Positions 1-4,821 of a stretch of DNA of 5,151 nt are shown here, in pieces. Below the pieces are notes generated by a model. The model made no database searches and was not told the origin of the DNA. It saw only the letters and a list, made by a program, of their open reading frames with translations. Position 1 is the stretch's first letter. Each line of letters opens with the position of its first letter. Made by a program: the position numbers and the translations under genes. Source of the stretch: Pseudomonadota bacterium (lineage in GTDB: Bacteria > Desulfobacterota > Syntrophia > Syntrophales > JADFWA01). Where the stretch lies: contig JAUWQS010000157.1 of NCBI GenBank assembly GCA_030610915.1, positions 1 to 5,151 of the forward strand. The letters are read 5' to 3'.

Positions 1-827
1 TCTAAATAACCGCGCGGCGTTATCATAAAATCACCGGCTCGAAAGGTTGAGCTGTTTCCCACAATGATTATGGTCTGCATATCTACTTCACACCTGTCCA
101 TGTGTGAGAGGGTGGAAACTTTTACCCTTTGACCTTCTCGCGTGGCGGAAGAAACAATGCCCACGGGAGTCTCCGGTTTTCTGTATTTTAAGATAATATT
201 CTTGACTGTTGAGAGCTGCCAGTCTCTTTTTTTGCTTTTGGGATTATAAAGAATGATGACGAAATCGCCCTGCGCCGCCGTCTCTATGCGATTTTGAATT
301 ACCTCCCAGGGGGTAAGAAGATCGCTCAGACTTACCGAGGCAAAGTCATGCATCAAAGGAGCCCCCAAAAGCGATGCTGCGGCCGTAAAGGCTGGAATCC
401 CGGGAATAATCTCTAAGAGAACATCATGACCGATACCGATGTTTCGTCGAATGGCCATCTCCAGAACCAGACCGGCCATGCCGTATATCCCGGAATCACC
501 ACCTGAGACGAGGGCCACCTTCTGTCCCGCCATGGCCTCATTCAGAGCCTGCTCTGCTCTCTTTATCTCATCTTTCATACCGGTAGAGATGATCTTTTTA
601 TCTATTAGAAGCTCTCTGATTAGTTCGATATATGTCTTATATCCCACTACCACATGGGACTTCTCAAGAGCATCTCTGCCCTTCGGAGACATATGTTCCA
701 GGGCGCCAGGCCCGATTCCTACGATACAAAGCTCACCCGTGCCACGGCCAGGGTCATGTTTTTTAATATCTGTTTGGGGATCAGTAACCGCTCCGCCCCC
801 GCCGATAAAAGAGCTGCCGCCTCGCAT
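1..827 (-). CDS. cobJ: CobJ/CbiH, precorrin-3B (cobalt-factor III) C17-methyltransferase, C-terminus cut by window edge
   Basis: Cytoplasmic SAM-dependent methyltransferase that methylates C17 and drives ring contraction in corrin synthesis. The minus frame is open from ATG 827 to the window edge, giving 275 residues. Seen: VGIGPGALEHMSPKG (36-50, SAM-site loop of tetrapyrrole methylases), VSGGDSGIYGMA (107-118), IPGIPAFTAAASLLGAPLMHD (141-161), SLSDLLTPWE (166-175), IILYNPKSKKR (191-201) and ITPRGY near the end (269-274). These fit CobJ/CbiH closely, and probably only a few C-terminal residues are missing. The start ATG 827 has GGAGG four bases upstream (832-836) and is the only ATG or GTG ahead of the SAM loop in this frame. 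It gives an unusual 33-35 residue Gly-rich leader (GGSSFIGGGG) and a 109-base overlap with cbiG. Family length is about 240-250, so the leader is an extra. The methylase identity is very secure; the start is likely but less certain. Confidence 0.93.
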   Translation of the reverse strand, partial: MRGGSSFIGGGGAVTDPQTDIKKHDPGRGTGELCIVGIGPGALEHMSPKGRDALEKSHVVVGYKTYIELIRELLIDKKIISTGMKDEIKRAEQALNEAMAGQKVALVSGGDSGIYGMAGLVLEMAIRRNIGIGHDVLLEIIPGIPAFTAAASLLGAPLMHDFASVSLSDLLTPWEVIQNRIETAAQGDFVIILYNPKSKKRDWQLSTVKNIILKYRKPETPVGIVSSATREGQRVKVSTLSHMDRCEVDMQTIIIVGNSSTFRAGDFMITPRGYL

Positions 828-1783
828 ACACCCTCCGTGCCCGTATGTTTTTTTACCATCTGCGATGGATTCTCAATGCCTTTCACGCAATCCAATTCCT
901 TTGAGGAAAAATAATGTATTGGGAGATTCAATATTTCCCCCAATTCTATCATTCCTTCCTCCTCTTTTTTTAGATCTATCGTGGCCAGATTGCGAAGGCT
1001 TTGCATCGAGAGTTTGAATTTTTGAAAGACTTCTTTAATGCCATCCTTAAGTTCCCCAAAACCGGTTCCCCTGTTGCACCCGATTCCCGCAACGAGCGAA
1101 AGGGGTCTCATGATGAGAAGTCCAGGATACGCTGTTATGACCTGATCGCCAATGTAAACCGCGGGACTCGCCCCTTTAACCGGCGAAATACCCTCAATAA
1201 ATGCGCTATTCTCATAAAAAGGGCTTATTATTTTCATCGGATCGATCAGATAGATTCTTCTCTTTTCCAGCAGCGCTGAATTCAGAACCCTGATTGAATC
1301 CGGATTTTCTATCCACAGGTCTTTCTCTACAGCCATTGTATCAAAGGCCTTGATTCCGTGGATATCGGTGGCCGTGGTGATCACAGGCGCTGCCCCCGTA
1401 ATCTTAGCGATCTTCTGTGCCAGGGCATTTGCCCCACCAAGATGCCCTGAAAGGAGGCTTATGGCATACTGCGCCTTTTCGTCGAGGACAACGACTGCCG
1501 GGTCATGGACTTTGCCGCTCAGCAGGGGCGCTATGATCCGCACAACGATCCCGGCGGCCATGATAAAGATATGCCCTTCGTAATCATGAAAAACTTCACC
1601 AACAGAAGTCTTAAAATGTTGAAAGCCCATAAAAGAGGAATCCGTGCCGACCAGACGCTCCGGGCAAAACCCATCCGCATCTTTTAATGAATCAACAACG
1701 ATGGAAGCCTTTTTAAAACTCTCGTGAGTCAGCGCCCAGACGGCCAGCCTGCATCTCCCCCTGTTTTTTGTTGATTGCTTCAT
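719..1783 (-). CDS. cbiG: CbiG, cobalt-precorrin-5A hydrolase
   Basis: Opens the delta-lactone of cobalt-precorrin-5A and releases the C2 unit as acetaldehyde, giving cobalt-precorrin-5B; characteristic of the anaerobic B12 route. The 354 residues match a full-length CbiG. The N-terminal domain starts at LAVWALT (13-19) and has MAAGIVVRIIAP (75-86) and SGHLGGANALA (112-122). The middle domain begins around ATATDIHGIKAFD (137-148). The C-terminal domain begins at AGIGCNRGT (232-240) and contains TGTEGVCEAAALL (314-326) and IPKQILKNMTLAVAR (335-349). No break was found. The ATG 1783 lies directly after GGTTCA-type repeats and has no Shine-Dalgarno; an in-frame TGA is two codons upstream, so the frame cannot extend further. 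A purine-rich AGGGGGAG lies inside the gene seven bases before a CTG (codon 13), exactly where homology starts, so a start there is conceivable. The gap of 160 bases to cbiF contrasts with the tight spacing elsewhere in the operon. Confidence 0.95.
   Translation of the reverse strand: MKQSTKNRGRCRLAVWALTHESFKKASIVVDSLKDADGFCPERLVGTDSSFMGFQHFKTSVGEVFHDYEGHIFIMAAGIVVRIIAPLLSGKVHDPAVVVLDEKAQYAISLLSGHLGGANALAQKIAKITGAAPVITTATDIHGIKAFDTMAVEKDLWIENPDSIRVLNSALLEKRRIYLIDPMKIISPFYENSAFIEGISPVKGASPAVYIGDQVITAYPGLLIMRPLSLVAGIGCNRGTGFGELKDGIKEVFQKFKLSMQSLRNLATIDLKKEEEGMIELGEILNLPIHYFSSKELDCVKGIENPSQMVKKHTGTEGVCEAAALLSAGAERLLIPKQILKNMTLAVARVSFVS
832..836 (-). promoter_or_regulatory. Shine-Dalgarno for cobJ inside cbiG
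   Basis: On the minus strand GGAGG is followed by GTGT and then ATG at 827. The site lies within the cbiG coding sequence. It is what decides the cobJ start, because no other ATG or GTG in the cobJ frame lies ahead of the conserved SAM loop. Confidence 0.6.
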
Positions 1784-1827
1784 GGTTCAAAAGGTTCAAA
1801 GTTCAGGGGCTCACGGTTCACGGTTAA
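1784..1827. repeat. Degenerate GGTTCA-type short tandem repeats next to the cbiG start
   Basis: Plus-strand copies of GGTTCA or close variants lie at 1784-1789, 1793-1798, 1800-1805 (AGTTCA), 1815-1820 and 1822-1827 (GGTTAA). On the minus strand this reads as runs of TTGAACC / GTGAACC ending directly at the cbiG ATG. Spacing is irregular at 7 to 15 bases, so it is a decayed low-complexity array and not a CRISPR. Similar TTGAACC runs are, to my recollection, common between genes in some deltaproteobacterial genomes. No function can be assigned. Confidence 0.7.
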
Positions 1828-1851
1828 ATGATCAATCAGTTAAGTGGTCAA
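1823..1851. repeat. Two near-identical 13-base direct repeats
   Basis: GTTAAATGATCAA (1823-1835) and GTTAAGTGGTCAA (1839-1851) differ at two positions and are separated by three bases. They continue the degenerate repeat zone between cbiF and cbiG. They could be an operator-like pair, but nothing else supports a regulatory role; decayed array units are equally likely. Confidence 0.45.
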
Positions 1852-1930
1852 TCGGTATCAGCTCAATAAATAGCGGGGATTACATTTTTAAAACGTCGGT
1901 CTTAATCCACTATCACTCTTACATATCATT

Positions 1931-1955
1931 GTAGGGTGGGGTTTTATACCCCACC
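1931..1955. repeat. REP-like hairpin with GTAG head at the cbiF break point
   Basis: Plus strand: GTAG (1931-1934), then GGTGGGGT (1935-1942), loop TTTAT (1943-1947) and ACCCCACC (1948-1955), a perfect 8-bp stem. A conserved GTAG/GGAG tetranucleotide next to a short GC-rich hairpin is the known layout of REP sequences mobilised by RAYT (TnpA-REP, Y1) transposases. No T run follows on either strand, so it is a poor fit for a rho-independent terminator. The truncated cbiF stop codon (1944-1946) lies in the loop. Assignment as REP is by structure only; no RAYT gene is in the window. Confidence 0.55.
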
Positions 1956-2297
1956 GGAGATGATCTTGCAGGGAATTTTCTCTCTTTCCAGCTCGGCAGT
2001 CTGTTCCTGCGTGGCGCCGTAAAGACCCGGGTCCCCTGTGTGAAGACGGACAACCTTCTTCCCATTCCTGTATCCGTCAACCATTTTATGAATAATCGCA
2101 TCAATGTCCAGGCCGGCGCTGTTTATCTTTTCAGCATCAGGGCGCGCCCACGTCAGAACCTTTTCGGGAACCAGCGATCCCGCATAAATAACCAGATCGG
2201 CCACCTGGAGCGCTTTCATCCCATTTACCGTGATTAGTTCCGGATCGCAGGGGCCTGCTCCTACAAACAAGATGGGATATTTCTGTCGTTCCTCCAT
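1944..2297 (-). CDS. cbiF: CbiF/CobM, cobalt-precorrin-4 C11-methyltransferase, truncated to the N-terminal half
   Basis: Intact family members (about 250-260 residues) methylate C11 of cobalt-precorrin-4 with SAM. Only 117 residues remain. Seen: ILFVGAGPCDPELITVNG (9-26, the first methylase motif, with Cys where the family has Gly in GPGDP), VIYAGSLV (36-43), and VVRLHTGDPGLYGATQEQ (82-99), all typical of CbiF. Similarity runs to CKIIS (110-114), where the family continues with a PGVSS-type motif; here GGV and a stop follow, encoded by the REP-like hairpin. The C-terminal domain, which completes the SAM pocket in this fold, is absent. The start ATG 2297 sits 2 bases after the cbiET stop and has AAGG seven bases upstream, so the 5' end of the gene is normal. 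Very likely a pseudogene; no other copy is visible here. Confidence 0.9.
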   Translation of the reverse strand: MEERQKYPILFVGAGPCDPELITVNGMKALQVADLVIYAGSLVPEKVLTWARPDAEKINSAGLDIDAIIHKMVDGYRNGKKVVRLHTGDPGLYGATQEQTAELEREKIPCKIISGGV

Positions 2298-2299
2298 TT

Positions 2300-3520
2300 T
2301 TACGCCTTCACTCCCGTTATTATCCAGACAGGATTCAATGCCTCCATCCTGACCCCATGTAGCATTTCTTTTCCGCGGCCTATCTGGACATGAATAACTT
2401 CTGTTTCAAAGTTCAATTCCCTCAAAACTTCTGTAATCTTCTCCAGTCGATTTATGAGTATCGTGTTGATCACCATTATTCCACCGCTCTTCAGATATGA
2501 GCCGGCCACCTCTATAATCCCGTTTTTCCTCTCCCCTCCCCCACCGATGAATATCCGATCGGGAACCGGCAGCCGTGATAACCCCTCTGGAAGAGTCGCC
2601 CTGACTATATCTAAATTTCTTATCCTGAATTTATCCCTGTTCTGCCGGATATGTTCACAACGCTCAGATTTTCGCTCGATTGCTATAATCTTCCCATCTG
2701 TAACATAGATCGAGGCTTCAATGGAAACAGAACCGCTGCCGGCGCCGAGATCCCACATTACGTGATGAGGGGAGAGTCGCAGTTTTCCCAGAGTCAATAT
2801 CCTGATCTCGGCCTTTGTAATAAGTCCGCCCTCATGGGCATAAGCCGACTCCGGCATACCTTGGTAAATATCGTCATTCCTTTGAGTTTCAGGTTTGGTA
2901 TTAAAGATGACAACAAGATTCAAATCTGCAAACGTCTTGTTTGCACATTCCTCCAGAGAGACCCACAAGAGAGATTCATCCTTTCCACCCAGGTTTTCAC
3001 ATACGCAGATGCGAAGATGATTAAGGCCGTTTTTAAGAAGTAATTTTGCAATCCAGGAAGGTGTTTTTTCAGGATCGGTAAAGACTGCAATCTTCTCATT
3101 TTGACATACTGCCTCTAATAGATCGTCTCCGGAGCGTCTTTCACTTCCCGTTCCATGAAGGCTTATGACCTTGACATTGCTCCATGACTGCTTCAACCGA
3201 CTGAATGCGGCAGAGACGGCGGTGATATTTGGGTGGATGCATACATTATCGGCGCCGACAGATTTAACAATGAGTGGGCCGATCCCGAAGAAGTTAGCAT
3301 CACCCGATGCGAGAACCACAACCTTTTTATCCATCCTGCTTTTTATCTCCGATATGGCCCTTTTTGTATCCCCGGTAAAGACAATCTTCTCTGCAGGATG
3401 GTCTCTGAAATAGTCGAGATGCCGCCTGCCACCAGCGAGAACCTCCGCTCCGTTGATGATTTTTATGCGCTTCTCCGTAATATCCTCAGGGGAGAGACCG
3501 ATGCCCACAATATCAACCAT
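2300..3520 (-). CDS. cbiET: CbiET (CobL-like) fusion: cobalt-precorrin-7 C5-methyltransferase and cobalt-precorrin-6B C15-methyltransferase (decarboxylating)
   Basis: Bifunctional SAM enzyme: CbiT methylates C15 and decarboxylates the C12 acetate, and CbiE methylates C5. From ATG 3520 it has 406 residues, the usual size of CobL-type fusions. The CbiE half has VDIVGIGLSPEDIT (2-15) and LASGDANFFGIG (70-81). The linker and CbiT half begin at HEGGLITKAEIR (229-240), followed by WDLGAGSGSVSIEAS (256-270, the class I Rossmann SAM motif), AIERKSERCEHI (280-291) and FIGGGGE (324-330). No break seen. The frame is open up to 3574, but 3520 is preferred: it has GGAG seven bases upstream, while the ATG at 3526 has it almost abutting, and the family starts at VDIVGIG. 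The start overlaps the cbiD stop by 8 bases (ATGGTTGA), which implies translational coupling. Confidence 0.94.
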   Translation of the reverse strand: MVDIVGIGLSPEDITEKRIKIINGAEVLAGGRRHLDYFRDHPAEKIVFTGDTKRAISEIKSRMDKKVVVLASGDANFFGIGPLIVKSVGADNVCIHPNITAVSAAFSRLKQSWSNVKVISLHGTGSERRSGDDLLEAVCQNEKIAVFTDPEKTPSWIAKLLLKNGLNHLRICVCENLGGKDESLLWVSLEECANKTFADLNLVVIFNTKPETQRNDDIYQGMPESAYAHEGGLITKAEIRILTLGKLRLSPHHVMWDLGAGSGSVSIEASIYVTDGKIIAIERKSERCEHIRQNRDKFRIRNLDIVRATLPEGLSRLPVPDRIFIGGGGERKNGIIEVAGSYLKSGGIMVINTILINRLEKITEVLRELNFETEVIHVQIGRGKEMLHGVRMEALNPVWIITGVKA

Positions 3521-4274
3521 CTTCATACTCCGAATTGAAGAGAACATGGCCATCAAAATCAAATATGATGCCATTAATCTCTATTGAATTTTTTGAAAAG
3601 CGCCGCGCCGATTCGATCATTTTCCTACCAACGATATGGACAACGCCGCTTTCTTCTTTTTTGATCCATTCCAGAGCCTCCCGCGCCGTATTTGAACTGC
3701 GAACTTTGATGCCAGGTTCGCTATTGTGTGTGGCCTCATACGTCCATGAGGACAGCTCATCCAGGTTCATGGCTGCTCTGGACGCATGTGTCTGGGGGAT
3801 ACCGCAGGCCATTTTCAGAGCCTTTCCGAAGAAAACCGCCATATTTACCCGGGCAAAAGAGCGTTTCCCTGCTGCTTCATTTAGTGAGAATTTGAAATAA
3901 TCACCGATCTGCATGAAGGCCTCGCTGCGAATATCCTGCAAGTGTGACATGGCAAATCTTTCGCTTCTGCGACCTGTGCTGAAGATAAGTGTCTCTTGAT
4001 TCATAGCCTTTGCCGCATCCATTGCAAGGGTGATGGATGTCCTGTAGGCATCGTGTGACATGGGATAGACAATTCCTGTTGTGCCCAGAATAGATATCCC
4101 ACCCTTGATGCCAAGCCTTGGATTCAAAGTTTTTCTTGCAAGTCTTTCACCATCAGGGACGAATATCTCAACACGAACTCCCTTCTCCGAGTGTCCCATA
4201 ACATCCCGAATGGCCTGATTGATCATCTTTCTGGGAACGGGATTGATCGCGAAGTCCCCCACAGGTATCCCCAA
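3513..4274 (-). CDS. cbiD: CbiD, cobalt-precorrin-5B C1-methyltransferase, C-terminal part (out of frame with its N-terminal part)
   Basis: CbiD methylates C1 of cobalt-precorrin-5B with SAM. This frame carries the last two thirds of the protein. Numbering from the TTG at 4274: IPVGDFAINPVPRKMI (3-18), GIKGGISILGTTGIVYPMS (55-73), FFGKALKMACGIPQTHAS (148-165). The same frame continues upstream without a stop as IQGGEGVGRVTKPGLG, which is classic CbiD and would be lost if TTG 4274 were really the start, and it stays open past the G8 run at 4333-4340. TTG 4274 is the only ATG, GTG or TTG in the frame downstream of the run and has no convincing ribosome site. I read this as the second part of one cbiD gene spanning 4618-3513, about 368 residues when joined by a one-base shift, the normal family length. 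Independent translation would give an inactive fragment. Confidence 0.9.
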   Translation of the reverse strand: MGIPVGDFAINPVPRKMINQAIRDVMGHSEKGVRVEIFVPDGERLARKTLNPRLGIKGGISILGTTGIVYPMSHDAYRTSITLAMDAAKAMNQETLIFSTGRRSERFAMSHLQDIRSEAFMQIGDYFKFSLNEAAGKRSFARVNMAVFFGKALKMACGIPQTHASRAAMNLDELSSWTYEATHNSEPGIKVRSSNTAREALEWIKKEESGVVHIVGRKMIESARRFSKNSIEINGIIFDFDGHVLFNSEYEDG

Positions 4275-4315
4275 TCCAGGCTTCGTAACACGCCCTACGC
4301 CCTCACCGCCTTGGA

Positions 4316-4618
4316 TCAGGATTTGATTCTCACCCCCCCCACATCGAAGGGCAAGGTGGGGGTTAAACTGACTCTGGAACCGATGACGGCGCCATTGGTT
4401 ATATCCGGATCATCTCCCGCATCCTTGATGACCGTGCATTCCGCGCTGTCCCCATTCATTGTGCACCTGTAAACGGGAATGTTTAAGGTCTTACCTTCAG
4501 GAATATGGACTTCTACATCTTTGGGAATCCGACCGGAGATTAAAAGAATCAGGGCGGCCTTAGTAGCAGCAGCGGCGGATCCCGTCGTAAAACCGCTTCT
4601 CAATATCTTCTGTTTCAC
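4316..4618 (-). CDS. cbiD: CbiD, N-terminal fragment ending at a frameshift
   Basis: First gene of the minus-strand operon. The 100 residues include ILRSGFTTGSAAAATKAA (5-22) and IKDAGDDPDITNGAVI (64-79), both signature CbiD motifs. Homology ends near FDVGG (91-95), coded at the run of eight G (4333-4340); after it this frame reads VRIKS and stops at TGA 4318-4316. Moving back one base in the G run (or having nine G) gives FDVGGGENQILIQGGEGVG and restores the family sequence. The start is GTG 4618 with a weak GGA five bases upstream; no ATG lies near. Alone this fragment cannot be active. Whether the break is real, a sequencing error in a homopolymer, or rescued by slippage cannot be settled here. 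Confidence 0.9.
   Translation of the reverse strand: MKQKILRSGFTTGSAAAATKAALILLISGRIPKDVEVHIPEGKTLNIPVYRCTMNGDSAECTVIKDAGDDPDITNGAVIGSRVSLTPTLPFDVGGVRIKS
4333..4340 (-). other. cbiD: G8 homopolymer at the cbiD frame switch, possible slippage site
   Basis: Eight G on the minus strand, read in the first frame as GTG GGG GGG GTG. The run contains the heptamer G GGG GGG, which satisfies the X XXY YYZ rule for -1 ribosomal slippage, and homopolymers of this length are also prone to polymerase slippage and to read errors. A single extra G restores one cbiD frame from 4618 to 3513. Confidence 0.7.
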
Positions 4619-4642
4619 AATAATCCAAATGCCTTTTGTTTA

Positions 4643-4799
4643 GGGTTCGCACAAAAATAAGTTGGCAATTTTAAGTGTTGAGGCGCCAAGCTGGCAAGGC
4701 GCGAAAGTGCAGGAATATCAAGCATATTCCGAACTTTCGCAACGCAGCCAGCCTGGATGCATCAGCGCTTAAAATGTAAAGTTATTCTTGCGCGAGCCC
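4643..4799. mobile_element. 157-bp imperfect palindrome, MITE-like element
   Basis: The left arm from 4643 (GGGTTCGCACAAAAATAAG) pairs with the right arm ending at 4799 (reverse complement GGGCTCGCGCAAGAATAAC) over almost its whole length, with mismatches and small gaps. The centre is GGAATAT (4712-4718), loop CAAGC (4719-4723), ATATTCC (4724-4730), and GCGAAAGT (4701-4708) pairs with ACTTTCGC (4733-4740). The symmetry axis is 4721. TTA stands on both sides (4640-4642 and 4800-4802), compatible with a 3-bp target duplication. It has no coding capacity, so it would be a non-autonomous element; the parent transposase is unknown, and a 3-bp TNA duplication would be in line with some IS5-family groups. 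It fills nearly the entire region between cbiD and the divergent gene. Confidence 0.75.
4668..4697 (-). promoter_or_regulatory. Candidate sigma-70 promoter for the cbiD operon, inside the palindrome
   Basis: On the minus strand TTGCCA (4692-4697) and TAAAAT (4668-4673) each match the consensus at 5 of 6 positions, with an 18-bp spacer. Transcription would begin near 4661, about 40 bases before the cbiD GTG. It lies within the left arm of the MITE-like element; the mirrored position in the right arm keeps TAAAAT (4770-4775) but not a good -35. No cobalamin riboswitch fits between here and cbiD. Prediction by eye only. Confidence 0.35.
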
Positions 4800-4806
4800 T
4801 TAGGTC

Positions 4807-4813
4807 AAAGGAG
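4807..4813 (+). promoter_or_regulatory. Strong Shine-Dalgarno of the divergent transporter gene
   Basis: AAAGGAG is followed by eight bases and ATG 4822. It begins only four bases after the right flank (TTA, 4800-4802) of the palindromic element, so any promoter for this gene must lie within or beyond that element. Confidence 0.75.
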
Positions 4814-4821
4814 ACAGAAAA

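Larger units (their letters stand above)
1784..1943. other. Non-coding gap between truncated cbiF and cbiG
   Basis: These 160 bases hold part of the REP-like hairpin, the degenerate repeats and an AT-rich stretch around 1861-1930 without a recognisable gene. I looked for the missing C-terminal half of CbiF in all minus frames here and did not find it; the missing half would need roughly 390 bases, so it does not fit in any case. The longest minus-strand reading frame with a start in this stretch is about 13 codons. Confidence 0.75.

Noticed and set aside
439..1017. Plus-strand open frame of 192 codons
   Set aside because: It lies antisense to cobJ and cbiG, which have clear family motifs; its translation is rich in Pro/Ser/Phe without recognisable domains and it has no ribosome site.
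1784..1851. CRISPR array
   Set aside because: Units are only 6-13 bases, spacing is irregular and there are no uniform spacers or cas genes.
1935..1955. Rho-independent terminator at the end of cbiF
   Set aside because: The stem is perfect but no T run follows on either strand, and cbiG and cobJ of the same operon lie downstream.
1919..2104. Minus-strand open frame of 61 codons overlapping cbiF
   Set aside because: It is another frame of the cbiF coding region with no family similarity; it does not contain the missing CbiF half.
3233..3538. Plus-strand open frames opposite cbiET (also 2651-3043 and 3535-3900)
   Set aside because: All are antisense to regions with well-conserved CbiET or CbiD motifs and show no independent features.
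3521..3574. Upstream start of cbiET at 3574
   Set aside because: It would add 18 residues that overlap cbiD and lie outside the family; the ATG at 3520 has the better-spaced GGAG.
4316..4318. Selenocysteine or readthrough at the TGA ending the cbiD N-terminal frame
   Set aside because: Continuing in that frame meets TAG five codons later and gives no CbiD similarity; the family sequence lies in the other frame.
4619..4821. Cobalamin riboswitch upstream of cbiD
   Set aside because: The region is almost wholly the palindromic element; no B12-box-like sequence is seen and there is too little room outside the element.
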